From positions 25,826 to 89,825 of the forward strand of contig CABUHE010000005.1 in NCBI GenBank assembly GCA_902491375.1: DNA of 64,000 nucleotides. Reading direction: 5' to 3'. Made by a program: the position numbers and the translations under genes. The notes under the pieces were generated by a model. It saw only the letters and a program-made list of their open reading frames with translations, was not told the DNA's origin and did no database searches. Shown piece by piece: positions 44,625 to 54,205 of the stretch; the stretch's first letter is position 1; each line of letters opens with the position of its first letter. This stretch comes from an uncultured Prevotella sp. Its GTDB lineage: Bacteria > Bacteroidota > Bacteroidia > Bacteroidales > Bacteroidaceae.

Positions 44625-44663
44625 AAACAGTGTAAGGCGGCTTGCCTTACACTGTTTTTATTT
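44625..44663 (+). terminator. rho-independent terminator
   Basis: AAACAGTGTAAGGC at 44625-44638 pairs with GCCTTACACTGTTT at 44644-44657, followed by TTTATTTAT. Confidence 0.9.
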
Positions 44664-44727
44664 ATAATTTTATTTATAACTGCACGACGGTCTGCTGAAC
44701 CGACAGGGCAGGTAGAGTGCCTTACCG

Positions 44728-45843
44728 TTACTTGCCGCCCAGCAGCTGCTCGTACATCGCCACATACTTTGCCGCCACCTTGCGGTAGTCGTGATACTTC
44801 CTTACAAACTCCATGCTCTGGCGCGACAGCCGCTCAACGTTGCCCTCTGTCAGCAGGGCGCGCTCCAGGCATGCCACATTCTCCTCGAAACTCTTCACCG
44901 GACTTACGTTAATTATCGGCCTTAGCTCCTTTTCGCCTATGAATCGGTAGAAGTCTTCCTCGCCGCCGCCTATCACCACTGTGCCGCGCGCCATTGCCGC
45001 CAGCGAGTTCATCGACGGCGTGTAGCTGTACAGCTGGTCCACCTGCACGTCGGCACGTTCGAGCATGGCGCAGTATTCGTCGTATGGCACGTCCTCTACG
45101 TACATTATCTCGAGCCGTCCGGGGTGCCTGCGCGCCACTTCCTCTACCATCCGCGCTATCTTGCGCGCGCCTTTCAGGTAGTCGCGCCTTGCCTGGATGC
45201 CCACCAGCACGCTTATCTTGCCGCCGGTGCCCTTTACGCGCGCTACGCCGGGCTGGTGCATCGGCAGTGGCAGGTAGTGCAGCCTGCCGCGGTAAGGCTC
45301 CTTGTCGTAAGCCAGGTAATACTCGTACAGGCAGGCGGCAAAGGCGTCGGCGCATGCCGCTGCCTTGTCGAAGCACGCCACGCACTCGGGCAGCCGCTGC
45401 TCGGCCAGGCGCTCCCTGTTCTCCTCAATGTTGCGCGCCTCGCCCTGCCAGTACATGTCCGAATACGCCGGCACGCCTTCAAGCTGGCGCTCAAGCACGA
45501 GCGGGTCGTCGCCGTAGCAGCCCTTTACGAGGCGGCGGTTGTGGCGCTTCAGGTAGCTTATGAGCATCTTGTTCCAGCCCATCTTCAGCGGCACGAACTG
45601 GTAGTTGTGTATCTGCACTATGTCGTTGCCGCTCAGCCGGCGTATGTTGCGCAGTATGGTCCACACCACCTTCAGTCCGCCCAGCTTGCCCCAGCGCATG
45701 TCGCGCCGCAGGTCTATGTCGCGCGGACAGCCGCGGTGGGCGTTGCCGTCTGACATCAGCACAACGTCGTGGCCCAATGCTGCCAGACCGTCTCTCAATG
45801 TTGAATGGGCGTAGCTCGCCTCGCCTATAAGAAGAATCCTCAT
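44728..45843 (-). CDS. GT-B glycosyltransferase
   Basis: This 371-residue protein opens MRILLIGEASYAHSTLRDGL, with the GT-B N-terminal strand and loop, and the C-terminal region DVQVDQLYSYTPSMNSLAAMARGTVVIGGGEE resembles the donor-side E-rich segment. The final helix DYRKVAAKYVAMYEQLL is typical. GC content is visibly higher here than in the neighbours (long GCGC-rich stretches), which may mark a different origin. No glycosyl operon partner is adjacent. Substrate unknown. Confidence 0.8.
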   Translation of the reverse strand: MRILLIGEASYAHSTLRDGLAALGHDVVLMSDGNAHRGCPRDIDLRRDMRWGKLGGLKVVWTILRNIRRLSGNDIVQIHNYQFVPLKMGWNKMLISYLKRHNRRLVKGCYGDDPLVLERQLEGVPAYSDMYWQGEARNIEENRERLAEQRLPECVACFDKAAACADAFAACLYEYYLAYDKEPYRGRLHYLPLPMHQPGVARVKGTGGKISVLVGIQARRDYLKGARKIARMVEEVARRHPGRLEIMYVEDVPYDEYCAMLERADVQVDQLYSYTPSMNSLAAMARGTVVIGGGEEDFYRFIGEKELRPIINVSPVKSFEENVACLERALLTEGNVERLSRQSMEFVRKYHDYRKVAAKYVAMYEQLLGGK

Positions 45844-45992
45844 CCGATAAACTTGTTACAATAGCCTTGCAAAACCGGTGACGGCTGCATCATGTCTTGC
45901 CCGTTTTGCATTACCTGCATTACGTGTAGGCAAATATACTTATAAAACTACTGAATAGCCTTCAATCAATCAGGAAATAACCTTATTTTTTG

Positions 45993-46000
45993 TATTTTTG
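45993..46000 (+). promoter_or_regulatory. promoter -7 box of DUF362 gene
   Basis: TATTTTTG fits TAnnTTTG and lies 36 bp upstream of the ATG at 46036. Confidence 0.5.
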
Positions 46001-46035
46001 CACAAATGGATAGAAATTAATTAACCAATAAAGTC

Positions 46036-47328
46036 ATGAGAACAACCAATTTGATAAAGTCGGCCATTATCGCCATTTTTACATTACCTGTGGCCGTGCA
46101 TACACAGACCGTACAGCAAGCGCCTAGGCAGTGCCTTGCCCCCAATACGCCCGTGGGCACGCCACGGGGCATCCATCCGGGCAGGGTGGCATGGAGCCAC
46201 GCTCCGGGCGCGGCAACGTGGGACGGAAGCCAGGCGTCGGCATGGTTTGACGACTCTTGCAACGACTACGCCTTGTGCCGGTGGCTTGTTGCCGCGACGC
46301 TGCGCAACCTGACGGGCGAGAAGTCGGAAAAGAGGGCATGGCGCGCCGTTTTCACCTACTTCAACACGCAAAGGGGCAAGCAGGGCAAAAGCTACGGCAA
46401 AGGGGAGAAGATAGCCATAAAGATAAACAACAACAACACGTACTCGCACGAAGACAGCAGGGAGATAAACGCTTCGCCGCAAATGCTGCTCGCCCTGCTC
46501 GAAAGTCTTGTCGAGGTGGCGGGCGTGCCGCAGCAGTGCATCACCGTAGCCGAACCGAGCCGCTTCATCATCGACTACCTCTACAACAAGTGCCACGGCC
46601 GCTACCCGGGCATAAGGTTTGTAGACAATAGCGGCGGCGACGGCCGCATGAAGGCTGAATACAGTGAAGGCGCAATACGTTTCTCAAAGGACAACGGCCG
46701 CCTTGCACGCGGCTTGGCAACGGCGTTCACCGAGGCCGACTACGTCATAAACATGGCGCTGCTTAAAGGCCACGTGGGGCAGGGCGTAACGCTGTGCGGC
46801 AAGAACTGGTACGGATGCACGAGCATCAATGCCGACTGGCGCAAGAACGCGCACAACAACTTCGACCAGAACCGCAACGGCACGCCTAAATACATGACTT
46901 TCGTGGACTTCATGGGGCACAAAGACCTGGGCGGCAAAACTCTGCTTTGGCTCATCGACGGGCTTTACGGCTGCAAGAACGTAGGCGGCGAACCGGGACC
47001 GCTGTGGACCATGGAACCCTTCAACGGACAGTGGCCGTGCTCGCTCATAGGCAGCCTTGACCCGGTGGCCATAGACATGGTGGGCATTGACCTGCTTACA
47101 AGCCAATTCCCCGACATGCCCGACGCCGACTACTCCGACATGTACCTCATTGAAGCCGCACAGGCCGGCAACGCCCCATCAGGCACGACATACGACCCCG
47201 AAGGCGACGGCACGCCGCTCAAATCGCTGGGTGTGGCCGAACACTGGAACAACGCCACCGACCGGCAGTACAGCCGCAACCTCGGCAGGGAAGAAGGCAT
47301 AGAGCTCGTGTATGAAAGGAAAAAGTGA
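46036..47328 (+). CDS. exported DUF362 domain protein
   Basis: This 430-residue protein starts with a signal sequence (NLIKSAIIAIFTLPVAVHTQ). The body reads KGEKIAIKINNNNTYSHED, SPQMLLALLESLVEVAGV, DYVINMALLKGHVGQGVTLCGKNWYGC and SLIGSLDPVAIDMVGIDLL, which match the DUF362 family. Some DUF362 members carry iron-sulfur clusters and act in redox or cofactor reactions; here no CxxCxxC ferredoxin motif is visible. Periplasmic location is inferred. Function is unknown. The lipocalin-like gene follows on the same strand. Confidence 0.85.
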   Translation: MRTTNLIKSAIIAIFTLPVAVHTQTVQQAPRQCLAPNTPVGTPRGIHPGRVAWSHAPGAATWDGSQASAWFDDSCNDYALCRWLVAATLRNLTGEKSEKRAWRAVFTYFNTQRGKQGKSYGKGEKIAIKINNNNTYSHEDSREINASPQMLLALLESLVEVAGVPQQCITVAEPSRFIIDYLYNKCHGRYPGIRFVDNSGGDGRMKAEYSEGAIRFSKDNGRLARGLATAFTEADYVINMALLKGHVGQGVTLCGKNWYGCTSINADWRKNAHNNFDQNRNGTPKYMTFVDFMGHKDLGGKTLLWLIDGLYGCKNVGGEPGPLWTMEPFNGQWPCSLIGSLDPVAIDMVGIDLLTSQFPDMPDADYSDMYLIEAAQAGNAPSGTTYDPEGDGTPLKSLGVAEHWNNATDRQYSRNLGREEGIELVYERKK

Positions 47329-47388
47329 CAGCCGGGCAACAAACGCGATAAAGGCAATTATTTAACGCGATAAAACAATATAAATAAC

Positions 47389-47742
47389 ATGAAAGCAAAC
47401 AAAACAGCCAAGTATCTCGCCGTCTGCGCAGCAGCAGCCTTGACGGCTTCGTGCGGAAGCAGTGCAATAACAGGCGAATGGACAGAACCCGTGCCCGGCA
47501 TGGACAACATGGTGCAGGGCATCAGGATTGACAAGGGCGGCAACGCCTCGTCGGTTAACATGTCGACGCTGAAATACGAAAAGTGGCATAAGGCAGGACG
47601 CAGCCTCGTGCTCTCGGGCAAGAGCATAGGCAACGGGCAGACGATAGCCTTCACCGACACGTTTGCCATTGACAAACTGACAAACGACAGCCTCGTACTA
47701 ACTAAAGGCTCGTACACAATACGCTACAAAAAGAATAAATAG
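47389..47742 (+). CDS. lipocalin-like lipoprotein
   Basis: This 117-residue protein has a lipoprotein signal (MKANKTAKYLAVCAAAALTASC) and a mature part GEWTEPVPGMDNMVQGIRID, NASSVNMSTLKYEKWHKAGR, LVLSGKSIGNGQTIAFTDTFAI and LTNDSLVLTKGSYTIRYKK. This is the Bacteroidetes lipocalin-like (Lipocalin_3-type) pattern. It probably sits in the outer membrane or periplasm and binds small hydrophobic molecules; ligand unknown. It may be co-transcribed with the DUF362 gene 60 bp upstream. Confidence 0.88.
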   Translation: MKANKTAKYLAVCAAAALTASCGSSAITGEWTEPVPGMDNMVQGIRIDKGGNASSVNMSTLKYEKWHKAGRSLVLSGKSIGNGQTIAFTDTFAIDKLTNDSLVLTKGSYTIRYKKNK

Positions 47743-47835
47743 CAATTACACTACTTGCATATCAGTGCCGCACCGCCGGCAATGCACCGCCAACTGTCAA
47801 GCAAGGTCTCATGCGACTATCTGCTTAAATACCAG

Positions 47836-47886
47836 GCAAGGCTTCATGCACGCTATCTGAAACGTACATGAAGCCTTGCTTTTTTC
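47836..47886 (+). terminator. rho-independent terminator
   Basis: GCAAGGCTTCATG at 47836-47848 pairs with CATGAAGCCTTGC at 47867-47879, followed by TTTTTTC. A related, incomplete stem half lies at about 47802-47814. Confidence 0.9.
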
Positions 47887-47973
47887 ATTAATCCGCCACA
47901 GCCGCTTGCACCGCAGGGCTTAAAACCAAGAGTTATTGAAGAGCAAATTCACATTTAACTTGCAAAAGCATTT

Positions 47974-48189
47974 GGATTTTTCACTTTTCACTTTTATCTT
48001 TTCACTTGCACAAGCATTCGGATTCTTCACTCTTCGTTCTTCACTCTTAACTTAAATAGCTATCGGATTTTTCACTTTTCACTTTTATCTTTTCACTTGC
48101 ACAAGCATTCGGATTCTTCACTCTTCGTTCTTCACTCTTAACTTAAATGACTATCGGATTCTTCACTCTTCGTTCTTCACTCTTAACTT
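47974..48189. repeat. 91-bp direct repeat array of the TTCACTCTT family
   Basis: GGATTTTTCACTTTTCAC starts at 47974 and 48065, a period of 91 bp; a third, shortened copy starts at 48156. Units end TTCACTCTTAACTTAAAT. The last copy supplies the stop codon of nadA (minus strand). Confidence 0.85.
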
Positions 48190-49157
48190 AATTCAAGCAT
48201 TCTCTTTATCGGCTTAACGGCGTCTGCGGCTATTGCTGGGTCGACGTCAACCTCAGGCCAGCCATGCTTCAGAGTGTTGTAAAGCTTCAGCAGAGTGTTC
48301 ATCTTCATATACTCGCACACGTTGCAGCATCCGCCATCAACCGGCGGCACCGGTATAAACTCCGTCTTCGGGCAGCGCTTGTGCATCTCATGCAGAATTC
48401 CGGCCTCTGTCGCCACGATATACACCCCGTCGGGATGTTCCTCGGCATACTTCAGCATCACCGCCGTAGAGCCTTTAACGTCGGCCAGAGCCAGCACGTC
48501 GGCAGTACATTCCAAGTGAGCCATCACCACAGCCTCAGGCCGTTCAGCCTTTAGCTTACGGATAGCCTCGGCCGAGAAGCGCCCGTGCACATGGCATCCG
48601 CCCTGCCACAACAGCATCTGCCTGCCCGTAACAGCATTCACATAGTCGCCCAGATGGCGGTCAGGACCGAAGATAATCTTCTCGTCCTCCGGCAGCTGAC
48701 GTATTATGCGCTCCGCGTTTCCGCTCGTTACTACAATGTCCGTCAGCGCCTTCACCGCAGCCGTAGTGTTCACATAGCTCACCACCGTGTAGCCCACGTG
48801 CTCCTGCTTAAACTTCCTCAGCTCCTCCGCGCTGCACGAGTCGGCCAGCGAGCAGCCCGCGTTAAGGTCAGGACACAGCACCGTCTTTTCAGGGCACAGC
48901 AGCTTACACGTCTCAGCCATGAAGTGCACACCGCACATCACCACAACCTTAGCCTCCGTCTGCGCAGCCTTACGCGCCAGCGCCAGCGAGTCGCCTATGA
49001 AGTCGGCCACGTCCTGCACGTCGCCGTCAGTATAATAGTGCCCCAGGATAACGGCATCCTTCTCCTCACACATTCTGCGGATCTCAGCCTTCAGGTCAAC
49101 ACCCTCAGGAGCAGGCTCGTCAATGAAGCCCTTCTTTCTCCATTCCTCTTTTACCAT
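48183..49157 (-). CDS. nadA: quinolinate synthase A
   Basis: This 324-residue enzyme condenses iminoaspartate with dihydroxyacetone phosphate to quinolinate in NAD synthesis and carries a [4Fe-4S] cluster. Candidate cluster cysteines are in MCGVHFMAETCKLLCPEK, WQGGCHVHGRF and GGCCNVCEYM. Other family pieces are ILGHYYTDGDVQDVADFIGDS and FGPDRHLGDYVN. The last codons and the stop lie in an intergenic repeat element. No nadB or nadC gene is next to it. Confidence 0.97.
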   Translation of the reverse strand: MVKEEWRKKGFIDEPAPEGVDLKAEIRRMCEEKDAVILGHYYTDGDVQDVADFIGDSLALARKAAQTEAKVVVMCGVHFMAETCKLLCPEKTVLCPDLNAGCSLADSCSAEELRKFKQEHVGYTVVSYVNTTAAVKALTDIVVTSGNAERIIRQLPEDEKIIFGPDRHLGDYVNAVTGRQMLLWQGGCHVHGRFSAEAIRKLKAERPEAVVMAHLECTADVLALADVKGSTAVMLKYAEEHPDGVYIVATEAGILHEMHKRCPKTEFIPVPPVDGGCCNVCEYMKMNTLLKLYNTLKHGWPEVDVDPAIAADAVKPIKRMLELS

Positions 49158-49239
49158 AAAATAATCTTATTAAAAATATAAGCCGCCGTCGGCACTCGTC
49201 GCGTCAGCCATAAGAAGCCCCGCCGCAAGCCGGCAGCCG

Positions 49240-49925
49240 GCAAGTTATCACCAACAGTTTTCAACACTTATTCATAATACTATCCCTTTTTTCTTCTTTT
49301 AAAAAAAAGAATGTAAACTTATGATGTGCTGTGGATTTGTGCAAAACTTTCAGTCAAAAACCTTTGCAGATAAGTTATAAACACAATACCCCGGTTTGTC
49401 AACACAGCCAATTAATATCTTTCCTCTGACAGTCAGGCATTAACGCCAGTTGTCAACAATCACCGTTCTGTATGCAAAATTAATAAGTTTATATATTTTT
49501 CTGCCACGAAACCGTTGAAAACTTAATAATTTTCTACCTATAACCCTGTTGATATCCACCTGCACAACTCCCCCCCGCCTCTCCCCGTTGAAAACCCCAG
49601 ATTTGTAAACAAACTTATCAACACCTTTTTCCACAGTTATCAACACACTTTCCACACCGCCCCGAAACATCCTCTCCCGCCGTCTTGAACAGCACCTTTC
49701 ACAAGGCAATAAGGCATGTGTTGTTGGGCAATATACCATGTTTCGGAAAGTGGTAGGCGGTTAAATTATTTGCTTTTAATTTAGTGTCATTTTTTAGGAA
49801 ATAATTTATAGATAAGCCTGTTTGTTTAAATAAAATTTGATATTTTTGCATAAAACAATTTCTATACCTTAATAGAATAACCTTAATCAGGAATAGATAA
49901 GCATATTATTTCTTTTATAGTTTTA
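49240..49925. other. cluster of DnaA-box-like sequences beside an AT-rich region
   Basis: Thirteen 9-mers with one to three differences from TTATCCACA lie within 49245-49656. They include TTATCAACA at 49615-49623 and 49637-49645, TTTTCCACA at 49627-49635, CTTTCCACA at 49648-49656, TTTTCAACA at 49258-49266 and TTGTCAACA at 49396-49404 and 49450-49458. On the other strand are TGTGGATTT at 49330-49338, CGTTGAAAA at 49513 and 49586, and TGTTGATAT at 49547. Four boxes crowd into 42 bp at 49615-49656. An AT-rich stretch follows to 49925. No real gene is seen in the gap. Confidence 0.6.
49821..49848 (+). promoter_or_regulatory. promoter of the helicase/methylase operon
   Basis: TTTG at 49821-49824 and TATTTTTG at 49841-49848 form a consensus pair with 16-bp spacing, 77 bp before the first start codon. 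Confidence 0.6.
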
Positions 49926-52900
49926 ATGATGAGCAGCAGTTTTATTACAAATAAAGATAAGATTTTGTCAGACATAATAAAAGGTATTTTGCCTAAAACA
50001 AATGCTGTCGACATATTGGTCGGATATTTCTATTATTCCGGATACACCCAATTATCTGATAAACTTAAAGATAAAAAAATAAGGATATTGGTTGGTTTGG
50101 ATGTTGAATTAAGTATCACAAAACATATTCAGGAATTAGAGATATTCAGAAAAAGTCTGCCATCAAGAAGTAGTCTTAAAGAAGAATATTATAAGCAGTT
50201 TGTAAAGATTTTTAATGATACGGATTTTCTTGATACAAAAGAAAAGCTCGAACAGTTTAAAATGTTTTACGGAAAGATTGTAGACGGAACTTTAGAAATC
50301 CGTAAGACACTTGATCCTTGTCATTCAAAAATGTATCTTTTTGCATATAATGATACAATGAATGAAGGGGGAGAACTTCCAGGAGTTCTGATTACAGGTT
50401 CGAGCAATCTTACTTATCAAGGTTTGAAAGGGCGTTTGGAACTTAATGCCAGATTTAATGATAAGTCTGATTATGATGAAGGCAAAAAAATATTTGATGA
50501 ATTGTGGGATAAATCTGTCATTATAGCTGACAAAGACAATATAGACGAATGGAATAATAAAGTTATAGCCCGTATTTGGTACGACAAAATTTATTCCCCG
50601 TATCTTATGTATATAAGGGTACTTTATGAGTATTTCAATATTCCTGTTAACAAGAATATTTTAACACCATACGATATTACAGATGGAAGATATTCAAATT
50701 TAAAATATCAGACCGATGCTGTACAGATGGCTTTAAATTCATTAAACAATCATAATGGTGCTATTATTGCTGATGTGGTCGGTTTGGGTAAGAGTATCAT
50801 TGCATCAACTCTTGCACGCAATCTGAAACTGCGTACTATTATAATCTGTCCTCCACACTTGTATAAGCAGTGGGAAGGCTATCGTGATGAATTCGGATTT
50901 ACGGCTTCTGTATTCAGTGCCGGAAAGATAGAAGATGCAGTTTTACACTATCAGGAGTTGGTCAAAGATGGCGAACAGTTTTTGATTATCATTGACGAGG
51001 CTCACCGTTTCCGCAACGAATACACGCAGGATTATGCCCTGCTGCACAATCTTTGTTCCGGCAATAAAGTCTTACTCTTAACGGCAACACCATTCAATAA
51101 CCAGCCGGCAGATATTTATGCACTGATAAAATTGTTTCAGATTCCTACTCGTTCTACACTTAAGACAGTTGAGAATTTAGGTGCGTCGTTTAAAGAACTG
51201 ATAGACAAATATAAGGCTTTACGGGAAGCACAAAGAGCAGGTAAAACTACGGATGAGGAAATAAAGGCGGAAGTAAATAGCATATCCAGAAAAATACGGT
51301 CTATTATAAGTCCGTTGGTTGTGCGCCGTTCCCGTCTTGATTTGCAGGGAATACCTGAATATGCAGATGATTTGAAACAGCAGAACATTCAGTTGGTGTT
51401 GCCGAACGATCCTGAAGAGTTGGAATATGACTTAAGTGAATTGAAAGATTTATATCTTTCCACACTCGACAGAATAAATAAATCAGAGGGAAGCAGCGAT
51501 GATGTTTACCGTTTCAAGGCAGCCCGTTATTCTCCGGCTCTATACATAAAAGAAGAGTCAAAAGAAAAACTTGCCAACGAACTTGAAGATAAAACAGGAG
51601 TAAAGTTTAATCTTTTGCTTGGACGACAGACTAATATCGGAAAATTTATGCGCCATTTGCTGGTAGCCCGTTTTGAGAGTTCTGTCGCTGCGTTCCGTGC
51701 TTCATTAAGATATATGATTCAGTCTTCTGAGCACATGCTCAGATGGATTGAAAAGCGCCATAAGATACCTGTATTCAAAAAAGGCAATCTGCCTGATGTC
51801 GAAGCTTTTTATGATTCCAGCGATGATGGAATGGAAGAGATACAGGAACTCTTTGATAAATATTCGGCACGCGGGTTCTTTGAGATAGACATGAAGTATG
51901 TCAAGGATGATTTCGTAACGGATGTCAAAGCCGATATTCAGCTGTTGAAAAATTTACAGGAACAGTGGTTCGGCAAGGATAATGCTATTAAGTCTGATCC
52001 TAAGTTGGACTCGTTTATACGCATTGTCCGTAAGCAAATTATGAATGAGCCCAACCGTAAGCTCATTGTATTTTCTGAATTTGCAGATACTGTGAATTAT
52101 TTGGGCGAGGCTTTGGTAAAGGCAGGACTCCCTGCCATGAAATATACTTCGGCTGATGCTACTTCGGTCAATAAAGAGCGCATACGTGCAAACTTTGATG
52201 CAGGTCTGAAACCTGCATTGCAGCAAAATGAATTTTCTATTTTAGTGGCTACAGACGCCATATCCGAGGGATATAACCTGCACCGCGCCGGAACAATATT
52301 CAATTATGATATACCTTACAACCCGACACGTGTCATTCAGCGTATAGGCCGTATTAACCGTATTAATAAGAAAGTCTTTGACCAACTTTACATATACAAC
52401 TATTTTCCTACAGATGTGGGTGAGGCGGAAACGAGGACAAAAGAGATTTCTACCCTTAAAATGGCAATGATTCATGCCATAATGGGTGAAGACACTAAGG
52501 CTCTTACAAAAGAAGAAGACCTTCAGGCATATTTTAAGGAACGCTATCGTAAGGAGTTTGCCAAAAATGAAGAGGAATCTTGGGATACGCCTTATCATAA
52601 GTTGCTGAACAGTCTGAAAGGAACAGATATATATAACGAGGCTATTGAATTGCCACACCGTGCGAGGACAGCCCGTAACGTCAAAAAGCCAAATAAAGGT
52701 GTATTGATATTTGGGCGTAAGGGCAATGATTTTGTGTTTAAAATAGGAAATGTCAATGTTGCCCCTGTAATGATTTCAGCTGAAGATGCGATTGCGCTTT
52801 TCGAGGCTGAAAAGTGCGAGGTTCCTGTAGATTTGAGTAAGGATTTTGATACAGTATATCAGAAAGTAAAAACGTCTTTGTTCATAAGTGATGTTACTGA

Positions 52901-53177
52901 AAAAAATGAGAAAGACCAGTTAAAAGCATTGGATAAAATAAAAGTTCTGATAAAGAATAAGTTGTTGTCAAAAGATTATTTGGCAGATCTGATTCAAGTC
53001 ATTAAGGCTGATGCTCTCTCTGGATATGAAATCAGATATATTAATCAGCTGGTTCTGAAAGATTCAGACAAACTTATAATGAAAATTCCACCTGAATATC
53101 TTATGCGTATTATCTACAGACGGAATAAGGTGGACGAAGGAGAAGAAACTTTGATTTTAAGCGAAGAACTGCAATAA
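49926..53177 (+). CDS. PLD-nuclease / SNF2-type helicase fusion
   Basis: This 1083-residue protein begins with a phospholipase-D-like nuclease domain (about 1-200) with HSKMYLFAY at residue 133 and ITGSSNLTYQGLKGRLE near 158, one HxK-type half-site. A superfamily 2 helicase follows: Walker A IADVVGLGKSIIAS at about 283, DEAH box IIIDEAHRFRNE near 355, LLLTATPFNNQ, and motif VI QRIGRINRIN near 805. The helicase most resembles SNF2/RapA types. PLD-helicase proteins of this kind act in anti-phage defence. It heads an operon with RhuM and a DNA methylase, suggesting a restriction subunit. ATG codons at 49926 and 49929 are both possible starts. Confidence 0.88.
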   Translation: MMSSSFITNKDKILSDIIKGILPKTNAVDILVGYFYYSGYTQLSDKLKDKKIRILVGLDVELSITKHIQELEIFRKSLPSRSSLKEEYYKQFVKIFNDTDFLDTKEKLEQFKMFYGKIVDGTLEIRKTLDPCHSKMYLFAYNDTMNEGGELPGVLITGSSNLTYQGLKGRLELNARFNDKSDYDEGKKIFDELWDKSVIIADKDNIDEWNNKVIARIWYDKIYSPYLMYIRVLYEYFNIPVNKNILTPYDITDGRYSNLKYQTDAVQMALNSLNNHNGAIIADVVGLGKSIIASTLARNLKLRTIIICPPHLYKQWEGYRDEFGFTASVFSAGKIEDAVLHYQELVKDGEQFLIIIDEAHRFRNEYTQDYALLHNLCSGNKVLLLTATPFNNQPADIYALIKLFQIPTRSTLKTVENLGASFKELIDKYKALREAQRAGKTTDEEIKAEVNSISRKIRSIISPLVVRRSRLDLQGIPEYADDLKQQNIQLVLPNDPEELEYDLSELKDLYLSTLDRINKSEGSSDDVYRFKAARYSPALYIKEESKEKLANELEDKTGVKFNLLLGRQTNIGKFMRHLLVARFESSVAAFRASLRYMIQSSEHMLRWIEKRHKIPVFKKGNLPDVEAFYDSSDDGMEEIQELFDKYSARGFFEIDMKYVKDDFVTDVKADIQLLKNLQEQWFGKDNAIKSDPKLDSFIRIVRKQIMNEPNRKLIVFSEFADTVNYLGEALVKAGLPAMKYTSADATSVNKERIRANFDAGLKPALQQNEFSILVATDAISEGYNLHRAGTIFNYDIPYNPTRVIQRIGRINRINKKVFDQLYIYNYFPTDVGEAETRTKEISTLKMAMIHAIMGEDTKALTKEEDLQAYFKERYRKEFAKNEEESWDTPYHKLLNSLKGTDIYNEAIELPHRARTARNVKKPNKGVLIFGRKGNDFVFKIGNVNVAPVMISAEDAIALFEAEKCEVPVDLSKDFDTVYQKVKTSLFISDVTEKNEKDQLKALDKIKVLIKNKLLSKDYLADLIQVIKADALSGYEIRYINQLVLKDSDKLIMKIPPEYLMRIIYRRNKVDEGEETLILSEELQ

Positions 53178-53191
53178 ACTCAATAGACAAA

Positions 53192-54184
53192 ATGGAAAGC
53201 AATATCATATTATACACAAGTAATAATGGCGAAGTAAGCGTTCAGGTGCAATACGAAGATGGTACGTTTTGGCTTACACAAAAACGCATGGCTGATTTGT
53301 TCGGAGTAAACGTGAAAACAATCAATGAGCATCTTAAGAATCTTTATCAGACATCTGAATTACAGGAAGATCGAACTATCCGGAAAATCCGGATAGTTCA
53401 AAAAGAAGGCAAACGCGATGTAGAAAGAGAGTTGACTTTTTATCATCTTGATGCGATTATAGCCGTTGGTTACAGGGTTAATTCTGTTCAGGCTATACAG
53501 TTCAGAAAGTGGGCTACAAAAACGCTGAACGAATTTATAACCAAAGGTTATGTGCTTGATAAAGAACGGTTGAAGAAAGGACCGCAGTTCGGCCATGATT
53601 ATTTTAAGGAATTACTTGAAGACATCCGTGAAATACGAGCCAGCGAACGGCGGTTTTACCAAAAGATTACAGATATTTATGCCTTGGCGATAGATTATGA
53701 TAAGGATGCACCTGAAACAAAAAAATTCTTCGCTACTGTGCAGAATAAGTTGCATTGGGCCATTTCAGGTAAAACAGCTGCTGAAATAATATACAATAAT
53801 GCCGATGCGGAGAAGCCTCACATGGGGCTGACCACTTGGCGCCATGCTCCTGACGGAAAAATCCTGAAGTCGGATGTGTCAATAGCCAAGAATTATCTGG
53901 ATGAAAAACATTTAAAGGCTATCAACCGTCTTGTCTCTGCTTATCTTGACTTGGCAGAGGATCGTGCAGAGCAGGAAATTCCAACTACCATGCAGGAATG
54001 GAGTAAAATATTGGATGGCTTTCTTACTGTAGCCGGTCGACCGTTATTGGACGGTCCGGGCAGTATTTCGGCATTAGAAGCCAAGCTGAAAGCGGAACGG
54101 GAGTATGAGGTGTTCCGTAAAAGACAGGATGCAGAATATATTTCTGATTTTGACCGCGAGATTAAACGTTTAAAAGGAGAATAG
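53192..54184 (+). CDS. RhuM family protein
   Basis: This 330-residue protein matches the virulence-protein RhuM family: FWLTQKRMADLFGVNVKTINEHLKNLYQTSEL is its N-terminal helix-turn-helix-like part, followed by YHLDAIIAVGYRVNSVQAIQFRKWATKTLNEFI. The C-terminal half shows AETKKFF-like and LHWAISGKTAAEIIYNNADA segments, a Fic/DOC-like remnant region in some members. RhuM genes often lie inside restriction-modification loci of Bacteroidetes. It sits 14 bp after the helicase and 21 bp before the methylase gene. Its contribution to defence is not known. Confidence 0.9.
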   Translation: MESNIILYTSNNGEVSVQVQYEDGTFWLTQKRMADLFGVNVKTINEHLKNLYQTSELQEDRTIRKIRIVQKEGKRDVERELTFYHLDAIIAVGYRVNSVQAIQFRKWATKTLNEFITKGYVLDKERLKKGPQFGHDYFKELLEDIREIRASERRFYQKITDIYALAIDYDKDAPETKKFFATVQNKLHWAISGKTAAEIIYNNADAEKPHMGLTTWRHAPDGKILKSDVSIAKNYLDEKHLKAINRLVSAYLDLAEDRAEQEIPTTMQEWSKILDGFLTVAGRPLLDGPGSISALEAKLKAEREYEVFRKRQDAEYISDFDREIKRLKGE

Positions 54185-54205
54185 TCTTATTAAAAAAGTA
54201 AATTT

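Noticed and set aside
44994..45563. 189-codon Arg/Pro/Cys-rich frame antisense to the glycosyltransferase
   Set aside because: A shadow produced by high GC content of the real gene.
49440..49739. 99-codon open frame on the minus strand between nadA and the helicase operon
   Set aside because: It runs through the DnaA-box-like cluster, has a composition driven by that repetition and shows no protein motif.
49926..53177. Mokosh-type II defence protein
   Set aside because: Mokosh helicases carry a PLD domain too, but in my understanding are SF1-type; this one has SF2/SNF2 motifs and sits with a methylase.
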